A DNA stretch of 64,000 nt from Desertibacillus haloalkaliphilus (GCF_019039105.1 NZ_JAHPIV010000011.1:62001-126000), one strand, 5' to 3'; shown: positions 46,022 to 54,070, counted from the stretch's first letter. The notes: generated by a model not told the origin, from the sequence alone. Program-made: numbers and translations.

Positions 46022-46035
46022 TGAAAGCGTTTACA
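46022..46035. promoter_or_regulatory. CcpA cre box before the small membrane protein gene
   Basis: TGAAAGCGTTTACA matches the cre consensus at every position and ends 29 bases before the 46065 start, where CcpA would block transcription. Confidence 0.8.
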
Positions 46036-46064
46036 ATGCGAACTTCTAGGGAGGAGGATTAAAA

Positions 46065-46259
46065 ATGAGTGTGAAGATGAGTAGGTTGATTGGCTGGATT
46101 GCAATTATGCTCGGTATCCTCGGCTTGTTTTTCTTACACTTCTTTTTAGGGACTGTTGCGATTATCGTTGGAATCGTCGGCTTATTTTCAAAGGAAAAAG
46201 GATTCGCTCTGTTTGCGATTGCCGTTGGACTTGTAGCGATCTATTTTGGAATGAACTGA
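46065..46259 (+). CDS. Small two-helix membrane protein (64 aa)
   Basis: ATG 46065 follows GGGAGGAGG. It has two Gly/Ile-rich hydrophobic hairpin segments (about 8-41 and 47-62) split by the short polar turn SKEKG, and ends YFGMN. Such small hydrophobic hairpins are common but not characterised. The cre box upstream suggests carbon control. Confidence 0.75.
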   Translation: MSVKMSRLIGWIAIMLGILGLFFLHFFLGTVAIIVGIVGLFSKEKGFALFAIAVGLVAIYFGMN

Positions 46260-46281
46260 ATGCATTAAATTTAAGATGAGC

Positions 46282-46325
46282 AATGAAAAGGGAAGGCCCC
46301 GCCTTGCCTTTTCTCATTCTTTCAT
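46282..46325. terminator. Terminator after the small membrane protein gene
   Basis: AATGAAAAGGGAAGG pairs with CCTTGCCTTTTCTCATT with one or two mismatches. The T tract is broken by C residues. Confidence 0.65.
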
Positions 46326-46464
46326 TTTGACCAATTAGACATTCCAAAAAACTTCATTTACCATCTTTAAAAATAATGTATTGACTCTATCATTGAAAAC
46401 AAAGAATTCAGTATATAACAAACTATAAACCAAATACATATTAGAATTTCCATGACTATGTTAT

Positions 46465-46493
46465 GGAAAAAGAGCCCAGCGAGGGCTCTTTTC
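46465..46493 (-). terminator. Terminator of the YjcZ-like gene
   Basis: AGAGCCC pairs with GGGCTCT and on the minus strand TTTTTCC follows. Confidence 0.8.
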
Positions 46494-46538
46494 GGGAGTG
46501 TTCTCATATGGTGGCCCCGACAAGCAGGAGGGAGTTCC

Positions 46539-46643
46539 TTAATAATAAGGCGTTACATACGCTGTTCCGACAATGATGAGTAAGATGAACAGCACAACAA
46601 TTAACGCAAAGTTAAAATCTCTTCTGTGCTTGTGATCACTCAT
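46539..46643 (-). CDS. YjcZ-family small sporulation peptide (34 aa)
   Basis: The ATG at 46643 follows GGAGGTG. The 34 residues are MSDHKHRRDF then NFALIVVLFILLIIVGTAYV and TPYY. The segment FALIVVLFILLIIVG is the hallmark of YjcZ-type peptides made during sporulation. The His/Arg-rich head is unlike the Gly/Tyr-rich heads of most members. Confidence 0.85.
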   Translation of the reverse strand: MSDHKHRRDFNFALIVVLFILLIIVGTAYVTPYY

Positions 46644-46740
46644 GAAGTTTCACCTCCAATCTTTTGTTAGTATATTTTATGAAGTCATTGTAATCATGTT
46701 TGGACGAACTATGTAGGATAATAGTGGTTTTTTAGTACTA

Positions 46741-46783
46741 AAAAAAGGTAGCCAAAAGGTTGATTCTACCTTTTGACTACCTT
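46741..46783 (-). terminator. Terminator of the SRP RNA gene
   Basis: AAGGTAGCCAAAAGG pairs with CCTTTTGACTACCTT (one mismatch). On the minus strand a T6 run follows. Distance to the RNA 3' end is about 20 bases. Confidence 0.88.
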
Positions 46784-46801
46784 AATATCGTCAATCTCTA
46801 T

Positions 46802-47076
46802 GTAAATCGTAAACCTATATACGACATCATGATCCATGCGTTGTCTTTTGCTCTGACTCAGAAAAAGTGACCTTTCATACACGAAACAGCTCCTGCTTAT
46901 GGCTGCTTCCTTCCGGATCTGACCCGTTCGTAGGCGTTTCGTCACAAAAGACTTTTTCCTCAACATCAAATTAAAAGGACTGACCACACATCAAGATACC
47001 TTCTATAGGAATTTGACCCTGCTATAGCGGATTGCAGGTTACAAGGCACCGCTACCTCCCCGTCTATTACGATCTG
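46802..47076 (-). ncRNA. scr: SRP RNA (Bacillus-type long scRNA)
   Basis: The minus strand contains GGGTCAGATCCGGAAGGAAG followed by CAGCC, the domain IV core that binds Ffh. The 5' part GGGGAGGTAGCGGTGCC and CCTGCAATCCGCTATAGCAG matches the Alu domain of the B. subtilis 271-base scRNA. Ends are set by pairing of the 5' ATCGTAA with a 3' TTTACGAT and may be off by a few bases. It targets signal-peptide-bearing ribosomes to the membrane. Its neighbours differ from B. subtilis, where it is near dnaX. A 73-codon frame over this region is spurious. Confidence 0.95.
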
Positions 47077-47094
47077 TTTCAACGTTCTATATAT

Positions 47095-47123
47095 ATAATA
47101 CTATGGATGCTGGCAGTCGTAAA
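47095..47123 (-). promoter_or_regulatory. Promoter of the SRP RNA gene
   Basis: On the minus strand TTTACG (47123-47118) and TATTAT (47100-47095) are 17 bp apart, placing the RNA start about 20 bases downstream of the -10 after processing. Confidence 0.6.
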
Positions 47124-47175
47124 CGTCAATTATTTGGTAGTGCAGGGGATAGATGGAAACGACAAATTGGGAGGC

Positions 47176-47463
47176 TTAACCCTCGCGGATCGTTGCTAAT
47201 AGCCAATTGGTGATTTGCTTTTTTTCACCGTCAGTGAATTGATAATTCGGAGAGTCACAGCCCTCTTCGTAAAGCGAAATTTGTAACACGTCGTTTTCTT
47301 GGTTCAAGATCACGAGTGCCTCCGGGTCTTCGATATCTTCGGGCATGTTATCACACATAAAGCGAACAATACAATGTGTCCATTGCTGTACATCGTAACT
47401 ATCTTTTAGTTGAAAATCTGTCAATGTCATTTCTGTATATTTTTCAAAATTCAAATCGATCAA
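47176..47463 (-). CDS. Hypothetical acidic protein (95 aa)
   Basis: Start TTG 47463 lies seven bases after AAGGAG. MIDLNFEKYTEMTLTDF... is acidic, with a central VRFMCDNMPEDIEDPEALVILN and a Trp-containing end (ITNWLLATIREG). No family recognised. It lies upstream of the SRP RNA on the same strand, with the promoter of the RNA between. Confidence 0.65.
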   Translation of the reverse strand: MIDLNFEKYTEMTLTDFQLKDSYDVQQWTHCIVRFMCDNMPEDIEDPEALVILNQENDVLQISLYEEGCDSPNYQFTDGEKKQITNWLLATIREG

Positions 47464-47634
47464 GTGAATCGCTCCTTAGTATGTTATTCAACTCGTCCAT
47501 CGTATCACAGTGTTTTTGCTGAAGGGAATAAAGTCTCTTGATTGGGTTCGGGTAGGTAGAAATAGTTATCGTGCATAAACGTTGATATTCCGTTCATTCT
47601 AAAGACTAATGACTGTAAAAAGGAGACATAGACC

Positions 47635-47862
47635 GTGAAGGATTATGAAATCAAACGAATGGTTGTCGATGATGAGTATTATACCGAAGAATTCGTAACG
47701 ACGGACTTTACTTACAACAATCAAGATTATAGCATTTCCTTTAGCAAAGAGGATCTAGAAACGGTGAATGCATGGATGTTTGAAGATGATAAATCGGTTC
47801 CGGCCAACTTATCTGAACGTATGATTGATTCGATTAGAGAAGATGTGAAAAAGAGAATCTAA
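47635..47862 (+). CDS. Hypothetical small protein (75 aa)
   Basis: GTG 47635 lies behind AAAAGGAG. MKDYEIKRMVVDDEYYTEEF... DYSISFSKEDLETVNAWMF is acidic and looks like a mixed alpha/beta fold. No family recognised. A clean terminator follows. Confidence 0.65.
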   Translation: MKDYEIKRMVVDDEYYTEEFVTTDFTYNNQDYSISFSKEDLETVNAWMFEDDKSVPANLSERMIDSIREDVKKRI

Positions 47863-47871
47863 TGAAAATTT

Positions 47872-47905
47872 TGGCTACTGGTTTTTGGGATCAGTGGCCT
47901 TTTTT
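47872..47905 (+). terminator. Terminator after the 75-residue gene
   Basis: GGCTACTG pairs with CAGTGGCC (one wobble pair), followed by TTTTTT. Confidence 0.8.
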
Positions 47906-47907
47906 AT

Positions 47908-47955
47908 CGGAGTGCGCGAGCAATGAGAGTCATTTACAGAATCGCGCCGCCTTTA
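47908..47955. repeat. Diverged copy of the GGAGTGCGC hairpin element
   Basis: CGGAGTGCGCGAGCAA and GCGCCGCC form an imperfect stem over about 25 bases. The outer sequence matches the 23057-23120 element. It abuts the preceding terminator. Confidence 0.6.
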
Positions 47956-48095
47956 ATTGAAGCGTGAGGGTCAAGGACTTGGAATTTGTTTTGATCCCGC
48001 TGCTTTCCATCGTTCCATGCATGATTTGTCCACGTAGAGAATAGCTATTAACAAGGCTAATGTAGTGACAAGTCATCTTTGTTAGGGGGATTGTT

Positions 48096-49922
48096 ATGGT
48101 TGAAGCGATTTTACAGTTATTTATCAGTCAGGAGCAAGCTCAATCGATTTTATCCAATCCATTGATCGAATTTATTTTTATGGTGTTGTTTGTAACTTTT
48201 ATCGTAGCTGTCATCATTCACTTTACCTTGTATAGGAAATTGAGACGAGTACGGAATTTTATTAATGACACTCATTCTCTGGATATTGACCCAGTTAACC
48301 GGTTTCAAGCAGAGTATGAGCAAAAAAGTCAGCAAGAATCGGTAAAAGTTGAAACCTTTGTCCAAAATAAATTTTCAAGTTGGCGAATGTTTAATCTACC
48401 GATTGTGAGTATTATTAAAATGGTGCAGATGACCGTTTCTGTTTTTATTTTAGTCGGGGTGTTAGGGACATTCATTGGACTGGCAATGTCGCTCGGAAGT
48501 ATTAATGCTACAGGCGATCAACTCGTAGAAAATGTCGCACTCGTTCTCGCGGGAATTGATGTTGCGTTCTATACGAGTATCACGGGTATGGGGTTATCAT
48601 TACTGATGACGGTGATCACGAAAGTAGCGAATACCGAATATATGTTAACCGACATCATGCTCAAAACCGAATCTCATTTAGAGGAAAACGAACAAGATGG
48701 AATGGCACGCTTGATTACTGTGTCCGAAACGATTAACGCATCGATCGTTGAGCTTCGTGAAACGAATCAGGAATCGTTACAAAACATTGTCCAATCGTTT
48801 GACGGTTTTAAGGAATATACGGCTGGTTTGCAGCAATCGGCAAAGGACTTAGCGAAGTTTAATGACGGTTTAACTGAAAACTTAAAAGATTTCACGGTCA
48901 TTTTTAACCGGATGAAAGAAGTGACGAACGGTTTTGATCAAGGAGTTAAGAAGCTAAATAAAAACTTTGAGCAGTTATTTGCTTATTTTTATAACATGGA
49001 TCAGCGAAATGAACGAATGGCAAGTGCTTTTACGGAAACGTATAGGAAGATAGACGAATTAACAACGTCACAGAAAGAAACGATGAACCAATTCCAGACA
49101 GCTGTTGTTGATTGGAAAAACTATTTTGCCTCCATTAGTGAGAAGCAGGAATCGATTCATGGCTCATTTGTGCGAGCGACTGCACAAAGTGAGAATCTTG
49201 TATCGATGATGAAAACGAATAACGAACAGTTTGCGCGAATTTTTGGAGGCGATTTAAGCTCGAAGCTGAGCGGGATTTCAACGCATTTAAGAGGGCTGAA
49301 GAACGACTTCGATAAACTCGGAAATTCGATTGTTCGCCTGCCTGAGGCACTAGAAACGATTCATACCGCTCAAGAAGAATATAAAAGTCTCTTGTCAGGT
49401 CGACTTGAAGAGCTTCAGCAATTTAATCAAGAGTTCCATGATCATTTACGGGCTCACGCCAGAGAATCGCAATCGTTTGAAAAGCATTTAAATGCTGCCT
49501 CTCGTTCCTATGAGCAAGTGGGCGTTAAGAATCATCAAATGCTTACTGAAATCAACCGTACGATTGCAGATATGAAAGATTCATTTAACCACCGCGAAAA
49601 TCAGATTGAATCAAGCGTGTCCGTGCTAAAAGACACCCTCTCAAGGTATGTTAGCAGTTTAGAGGGAACCCTGGGTGACCGCCTCGATAAGGTGAGTCGC
49701 AACATCGGTGGTTATGTTGTCGATATTAACGACGCGATGAAAAAAGAATTTAAGCAAATCGGAGAAATTACAGAAGATCAACAGCAAAGAAGCGCTCGTT
49801 TTATGCAACAGACGATCAGTGAATTAAGTCAAGAAATTCACACGTTAAATCGTCAACTCCAGTCGCTCTCTCAAGGGGCGATGAGTCAACCAACGAGAGT
49901 AAGGGTTGGAAGCAATGATTAA
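48096..49922 (+). CDS. ZorA-like MotA/TolQ/ExbB proton-channel protein with long coiled-coil tail
   Basis: 608 residues. Three membrane segments at about 24-45, 105-130 and 143-175 form a MotA/ExbB core (FILVGVLGTFIGLAMSLGSI and LAGIDVAFYTSITGMGLSLL). The remaining 420 residues are Gln/Glu/Lys-rich, coiled-coil-like and cytoplasmic. Core plus very long tail is the plan of ZorA from the Zorya anti-phage system, not of MotA or ExbB. It overlaps the ZorB-like gene by 8 bases. No zorC, zorD or zorE gene is nearby, so the effector is missing or different. Confidence 0.8.
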   Translation: MVEAILQLFISQEQAQSILSNPLIEFIFMVLFVTFIVAVIIHFTLYRKLRRVRNFINDTHSLDIDPVNRFQAEYEQKSQQESVKVETFVQNKFSSWRMFNLPIVSIIKMVQMTVSVFILVGVLGTFIGLAMSLGSINATGDQLVENVALVLAGIDVAFYTSITGMGLSLLMTVITKVANTEYMLTDIMLKTESHLEENEQDGMARLITVSETINASIVELRETNQESLQNIVQSFDGFKEYTAGLQQSAKDLAKFNDGLTENLKDFTVIFNRMKEVTNGFDQGVKKLNKNFEQLFAYFYNMDQRNERMASAFTETYRKIDELTTSQKETMNQFQTAVVDWKNYFASISEKQESIHGSFVRATAQSENLVSMMKTNNEQFARIFGGDLSSKLSGISTHLRGLKNDFDKLGNSIVRLPEALETIHTAQEEYKSLLSGRLEELQQFNQEFHDHLRAHARESQSFEKHLNAASRSYEQVGVKNHQMLTEINRTIADMKDSFNHRENQIESSVSVLKDTLSRYVSSLEGTLGDRLDKVSRNIGGYVVDINDAMKKEFKQIGEITEDQQQRSARFMQQTISELSQEIHTLNRQLQSLSQGAMSQPTRVRVGSND

Positions 49923-50610
49923 GAAGTATAAAAAACTATTCCATGGTGAACAAGAGGAAGGACACTTTTGGCCATCATTTACGGATTTATTAACAGCGCT
50001 TCTTTTATGTTTTATTTTAATTTTTATTATCATGATGGTGATCAAATCGTTTCAGATTGAAGAGATGAATCGGACGATTGATCAAATCATGGGGGTTAGA
50101 GTCGATTTAATTAATGACTTGAATGATGAATTTAGTGATTCAACGTTAAATGTTGAAATTGATGAGGAGACTGGTGCTCTGATCTTTGATACGGACATTT
50201 TGTTTGCGTTTGATGAAACGGTGTTAAAGCCTGAGGCGTTTACGTTTTTAGATGAATTTGTACCCGCTTATTTAGATGTCCTCTTAGAAAGCGGCTATGA
50301 AGAGTATATTTCAGAAATTATTATCGAAGGTCATGCGGACAGAATTGGTGACTATCTATACAATCTCGAGCTGTCGCAAGAGCGAGCATTTAGTGTCGCA
50401 GAATATGTGCTCAGCGATGATTTTCCTTATCAGAACATCCAAGCACATTTGAAAGATAAGCTAACCGTCAACGGTCGATCCTATACAGATGGTCGTACGG
50501 ATGTAGAGGGTAACTATAGCAACCAAGAATCTCGACGAGTCGAATTTAAATTCCGTTTAAAGGACGAAGAGATATTAGAAAAAACCCATGAGCTGTTAAA
50601 TGGAGCATAA
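49915..50610 (+). CDS. ZorB-like MotB/OmpA-domain stator protein
   Basis: 231 residues. A single membrane helix near 23-45 holds the proton-carrying Asp (PSFTDLLTALLLCF), then a short linker and an OmpA/MotB peptidoglycan-binding domain with IIIEGHADRIGDYLYNLELSQERAFSVAEYVL and QESRRVEFKF. Start ATG 49915 overlaps the end of the upstream gene; an in-frame TTG three codons earlier is also possible. With its partner it should form a 5:2 ion-driven motor anchored in the wall. Flagellar MotB is less likely because of the partner's long tail. Confidence 0.82.
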   Translation: MIKKYKKLFHGEQEEGHFWPSFTDLLTALLLCFILIFIIMMVIKSFQIEEMNRTIDQIMGVRVDLINDLNDEFSDSTLNVEIDEETGALIFDTDILFAFDETVLKPEAFTFLDEFVPAYLDVLLESGYEEYISEIIIEGHADRIGDYLYNLELSQERAFSVAEYVLSDDFPYQNIQAHLKDKLTVNGRSYTDGRTDVEGNYSNQESRRVEFKFRLKDEEILEKTHELLNGA

Positions 50611-50624
50611 GAGTTTGATATGGA

Positions 50625-50668
50625 CTCACCTAATCATCTTGAATGATTGGGTGATTTGCCTTTTAAAA
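50625..50668 (+). terminator. Terminator of the ZorAB-like operon
   Basis: TCACCTAATCAT pairs with ATGATTGGGTGA (wobble pair included), followed by TTTGCCTTTT. Confidence 0.8.
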
Positions 50669-50771
50669 TGTAATGCAAAGGTGATTTTATTTATTTTTGA
50701 AAATTTTCCTTGCAAAGTAGCCACCAATCAGATACAATTTTATTTAACAAATAAAAATTAATAGCGATAGA

Positions 50772-50938
50772 CTTCTTATCCAGAGTGGTGGAGGGACTGG
50801 CCCTTTGAAACCCGGCAACCATTAAATCAAGTCATTGATTTGAACGGTGCTAATTCCTGCAAGGATTGACTTCCTTGGGAGATGAGAGGATCGTATACAT
50901 ATACGATAACCTCTCTACATTCATTAGAGAGGTTTTTC
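50772..50938 (+). promoter_or_regulatory. SAM-I riboswitch (S-box) with terminator
   Basis: The aptamer shows CTTATCCAGAGTGGTGGAGG, then GGACTGGCCCTTTGAAACCC, GGCAACC, GGTGCTAATTCC and GAGATGAGAGG, all S-box landmarks in order. A terminator stem AACCTCTC/GAGAGGTT with T5 follows at 50908-50938. SAM binding should switch the downstream msrA off. The gene-free stretch 50611-51068 holds this element and the preceding terminator only. Confidence 0.96.
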
Positions 50939-51068
50939 TTATACTATCAGAATTTATTAGCGTTAGGACGATAGTATAACGTCAACTAAGGTTTTCGCCA
51001 TCGGTTGATGAAAAGCCAAGTTTTTGTATATGGAAAGAAGGTTTATCGCTCGAAAAGGAGCGAGTAAA

Positions 51069-51533
51069 ATGGAAAAAGCAGTATTTGCAGCAGGTTGTTT
51101 TTGGGGTGTTGAAGCATTTTTTGAAGAGGTTCGTGGCGTAGAAGAAACAAGAGTCGGTTATACAGGTGGCGATGTAGAGCACCCTTCTTATGAAGAAGTG
51201 AAATCAGGTCAAACCGGTCATGCAGAAGCGATTGAGATTTGGTATAATCCGTGGAAAATTTCATATGCAGAACTAGTGGATAAATTTTTTGAATGTCATA
51301 ATCCAACAACACGTAATCGTCAAGGAATTGATGTCGGCACACAATACCGTTCGGCGATCTTCTTTCAAAACCTTCAGCAACTAGAAGTAGCGGTGAAGAA
51401 GAAAGCTGAATTAAACCGTACGAGTCCAAAGCTGATTGTCACAGAAGTTGCACCAGCCAAACCATTCTATCAAGCTGAGGAATATCATCAGAAGTATTTC
51501 CAGAAAAACGGGACGTTGGCTTGCGGGATTTAA
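51069..51533 (+). CDS. msrA: Peptide-methionine (S)-S-oxide reductase
   Basis: This 154-residue MsrA reduces methionine-S-sulfoxide in proteins. FAAGCFWGVEAFF has the catalytic Cys10, and GYTGGD and YHQKYFQKNG are present. Start ATG 51069 behind AAAAGGAGCG; an in-frame ATG 15 codons earlier lacks a site. It follows an S-box leader, so it is probably tied to methionine/SAM supply. No MsrB is fused or adjacent. Confidence 0.95.
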   Translation: MEKAVFAAGCFWGVEAFFEEVRGVEETRVGYTGGDVEHPSYEEVKSGQTGHAEAIEIWYNPWKISYAELVDKFFECHNPTTRNRQGIDVGTQYRSAIFFQNLQQLEVAVKKKAELNRTSPKLIVTEVAPAKPFYQAEEYHQKYFQKNGTLACGI

Positions 51534-51543
51534 AACATTCTCG

Positions 51544-51577
51544 GGTGCCAGGCACCTTAAAAGGGGTGCCTGGCACC
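51544..51577. repeat. GGTGCCAGGCACC palindromic repeat, copy 1
   Basis: GGTGCCAGGCACC and GGTGCCTGGCACC flank an 8-base spacer. Each half is itself nearly palindromic. It may also end msrA and the convergent gene. Confidence 0.9.
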
Positions 51578-51587
51578 GTTTCGTGTT

Positions 51588-52361
51588 TTACCCTCGATTA
51601 TAGGCGCGAATCTTTCGAAGTGCGGAGCGATCATTTAACTCCATAAACATATCGATGGTAGGCTCTAAATTTGCTTCTATGATCCATATATCCCCTTTTG
51701 GGTCAACGCCTACATCTAACCCGATACCTCGGTATTCAGGGTAGTAATCTTGTATGCTCTGAACGTTTTTTACAGAAGCCTTGTTCATTTCTTCGATCAG
51801 TTTACACTTATCGTCTACTACTATATTTGATTGTTCGATAGCTGTTTCAAGATTTAATACTTGTTTAGCTACATTCGTAACCGCAAATCCGCTTGCTGCT
51901 ACTTTAGCTGCTACGCCAGTTACCATCCAATCATCAGATTCTTTTTTCCGCTGCACCATAACCCTTAGATCGAATGGACATTCGTTAATTGTCGCAAGTG
52001 GTATATATTGTTGGATGATGTGACACTTGCCATTTAAATACGAGTTTGAAAGATAGGTATAGGCTTCTTCTCTATTACAAAACACTTTTTTCTTTTGTTC
52101 CATATGAAGCTTGATTTTTCCATCGTTCATGCAAGAGATCTTCGCAACTTTCCTCCCATATTTTCCGTAGCTTGGTTTCACGATAACTTCTCCATATTTA
52201 TCAAGCATCTTCCATAGAGATTTTTTTGAAAACAGTTTTGTCTTTGGTAGGTGTTGACGTACTTTTTTCTTCTGTTTCATCAATGTATACTTTCTCCATT
52301 TGCCTACGTATCGTTCATATTCTGTATCCAATGAATTGATAGAAAGCTTTGATTCGGCCAT
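51588..52361 (-). CDS. YheC/YheD-family ATP-grasp protein
   Basis: 257 residues with the ATP-grasp layout of YheC/D endospore-coat-associated proteins. VIVKPSYGKYGRKVAKI binds nucleotide, FDLRVMVQRK carries basic catalytic residues, and IWIIEANLEPTIDMF is the Mg-binding ending. Family function is unknown beyond association with the spore coat. RBS is TAGGAGAGG. It stands alone. Confidence 0.88.
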   Translation of the reverse strand: MAESKLSINSLDTEYERYVGKWRKYTLMKQKKKVRQHLPKTKLFSKKSLWKMLDKYGEVIVKPSYGKYGRKVAKISCMNDGKIKLHMEQKKKVFCNREEAYTYLSNSYLNGKCHIIQQYIPLATINECPFDLRVMVQRKKESDDWMVTGVAAKVAASGFAVTNVAKQVLNLETAIEQSNIVVDDKCKLIEEMNKASVKNVQSIQDYYPEYRGIGLDVGVDPKGDIWIIEANLEPTIDMFMELNDRSALRKIRAYNRG

Positions 52362-52539
52362 AGTATCCTCTCCTAAAAACAGAAAGTCTGTATTTATAAG
52401 TTATGAAATTTTTCTCAATATGCTTGTTTATCCCCCTAAGAGTGACCTAGTTCTTTTCAAAATAGGTATTTTCCATCTTCCATCTATCTATACAAAATAA
52501 CCTGATTTGAATATAAAAATAAAAAAGGAGGGATTGCTG

Positions 52540-52830
52540 TTGAATAGAGGTGACCTACTGCCTATTAGACGGCTTCTTGAAATGCAGAAAATGGACAGTC
52601 TTGTGGAACTGCTGGATCAAGGAGTTGAAAAGGATGAGTTACGAGCCCAATTTGAGAGGACGGTTTTGGAAGGTGATCCTCATTATCAAAGGTTAATGAA
52701 GATTAAAAGTCATCAAACAAAGTTGGGGCATGATACGAGCCGTCTTGACCAGGTGTTGGCTAAGGTGCGTGAATACGCTTATAACAATCCGAAAAACAAA
52801 ACGATTTATAAGCTTTTACACGAATCTTAA
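52540..52830 (+). CDS. Hypothetical helical protein (96 aa)
   Basis: Start TTG 52540 is 8 bases after AGGAGG; an in-frame TTG 11 codons earlier precedes that site and is ruled out. The protein is mostly helical, charged and without a signal (LPIRRLLEMQKMDSLVELLDQG..., LEGDPHYQRLMKIKSHQ). No family recognised. It lies upstream of the appendage-like genes and may be sporulation-linked. Confidence 0.65.
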   Translation: MNRGDLLPIRRLLEMQKMDSLVELLDQGVEKDELRAQFERTVLEGDPHYQRLMKIKSHQTKLGHDTSRLDQVLAKVREYAYNNPKNKTIYKLLHES

Positions 52831-52892
52831 AGCCAAGGATAAACAGGGATTGACTTAAAGAAAAGAAGAAAAGAAGAAAAGGGGAGAGAACA

Positions 52893-53249
52893 ATGGGTAA
52901 AAAGAACTGTTCAATTGCAAGTCATAATGCCATTCCGACGGTTGAACAACCGTGTGATGGCACAGAACGAACGTACTTTGAAGATTTCACGGAAAATCAT
53001 AATAAGGTATCACTTCATGTTGTAAGTTCTACACCGCCTCCATGTACGATGTTTCTTTTTATCGAAACAGATGAGGACCCCACTCCAGAACCAATACCTG
53101 TTCTTGTTCATGAGCCAATTGGCTTTGGGGAGATCAGCATCGTTGCTGAAAATGTAAGAAGAATTGCAGTGAGATGTGAAGGGGATGAGACAGCACTTTG
53201 TACGGGCTTCATATTCTTTGAGAAAACATTTTGTATTTGTTGTCCGTAA
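52893..53249 (+). CDS. Ena-like spore appendage protein (DUF3992-like), first of a tandem pair
   Basis: 118 residues. PCDGTERTYFEDFTENHNKVSLHVV followed by a beta-rich middle and ENVRRIAVRCEGDETALCTGF fits the jellyroll layout of Ena endospore appendage subunits. The Cys-rich ending CICCP could supply disulfide cross-links. ATG 52893 lies behind AAAAGGGGAG. A paralogue follows 36 bases downstream. The assignment is from remembered pattern and is moderate. Confidence 0.65.
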   Translation: MGKKNCSIASHNAIPTVEQPCDGTERTYFEDFTENHNKVSLHVVSSTPPPCTMFLFIETDEDPTPEPIPVLVHEPIGFGEISIVAENVRRIAVRCEGDETALCTGFIFFEKTFCICCP

Positions 53250-53285
53250 AAAGAAGAAACAAACATTTATAAAGGAGCGATTATG

Positions 53286-53624
53286 ATGGGAGTTCGTGAA
53301 CCAAAATGTTTTACGGATACGACTATTTTAGGAGCAACGATAGCCCAGCCTTGTGATGGAACGGAAAGAACGTACTTCAAAAACCTTACTACCAATCATA
53401 ATAAATCATTGGTCGCTATATTTAATCTTAGTGAATGTGATATTGTTGCAATGATTGAAACCGACGACGAAGTAATTGAAAGAAGGTTAACGCCTGAGCT
53501 CTTAGAAGACACGATCCAGGTAGAAAACTTACGACGAATAACAGTTCGTTGTGAGGGAGAGAAAGGTTTAGATTGTTTTGGGTTTATTAGCATTCAGCAC
53601 ACGTTCTGTATTTGTTGCCCGTGA
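53286..53624 (+). CDS. Ena-like spore appendage protein, second of the tandem pair
   Basis: 112 residues, clearly related to the preceding gene: PCDGTERTYFKNLTTNHNKS, ENLRRITVRCEGEKGLDCFGF and the same CICCP ending. ATG 53286 is 8 bases after AAGGAG; ATG 53283 is also possible. Tandem duplication suggests two subunits of one spore-surface structure. Confidence 0.65.
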   Translation: MGVREPKCFTDTTILGATIAQPCDGTERTYFKNLTTNHNKSLVAIFNLSECDIVAMIETDDEVIERRLTPELLEDTIQVENLRRITVRCEGEKGLDCFGFISIQHTFCICCP

Positions 53625-53630
53625 GAAGAG

Positions 53631-53662
53631 ATGGTGCCAGGCACCTCGGTGCCTGGCACCAT
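53631..53662. repeat. GGTGCCAGGCACC palindromic repeat, copy 2
   Basis: GGTGCCAGGCACC and GGTGCCTGGCACC are separated by only TC. The unit starts 7 bases after the second appendage-like gene and could be its terminator, though no T run follows. Confidence 0.9.
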
Positions 53663-53675
53663 GAATGATTTGCGA

Positions 53676-54026
53676 TTAATCACAAATCTTTGAGGTGAGT
53701 TTTTTGTAAAAACCGAAAACATCGGCACCCTTAACGAATGAGAGTTCGTGCGATCCGCCCTTCGTTGTGATCTCGACTTTATTCGTAAAAGAAAGCGTGC
53801 CACTTTTTTGGATAGCAATTTCTTCGATTTTGCTATACGGGATTGTGACAACAGCGGTCGCCTTAGATACAAAGCTCTTATCAACAAACAAAATCCGCTT
53901 ATCCGTTAAGGCAACGAAATCAATGACTAATCCGTACGTTTGTTCCAACTGCTCTCCAGGGATTAAGTATTCCTGTATTTGATCGATATGCTTTTCTTGA
54001 TTGTCACGTGATTTGAAAAATGACAT
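53676..54026 (-). CDS. Bacterial PH-domain protein (116 aa)
   Basis: MSFFKSRDNQEKHIDQIQEYLIPGEQLEQTYG leads into a beta sandwich: VALTDKRILFVD, VTIPYSKIEEIAI, VEITTKGGSHELSF and the final helix ADVFGFYKKLTSKI. This is the bacterial pleckstrin-homology pattern (YokE/YvbH-like). Start ATG 54026; the frame extends 42 codons upstream without family sequence. Function unknown. Confidence 0.8.
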   Translation of the reverse strand: MSFFKSRDNQEKHIDQIQEYLIPGEQLEQTYGLVIDFVALTDKRILFVDKSFVSKATAVVTIPYSKIEEIAIQKSGTLSFTNKVEITTKGGSHELSFVKGADVFGFYKKLTSKICD

Positions 54027-54070
54027 CCACTCACATCCTTTCCATGATAAGTATACTCCAATTCGGGTTC

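Noticed and set aside
46766-46987. 73-codon minus-strand frame
   Set aside because: It covers domain IV of the SRP RNA; the RNA core motif explains the conservation better than a protein.
48096-50610. Flagellar stator MotAB
   Set aside because: The MotA-like partner is about twice the usual length because of its coiled-coil tail, and there are no flagellar or chemotaxis genes around it.
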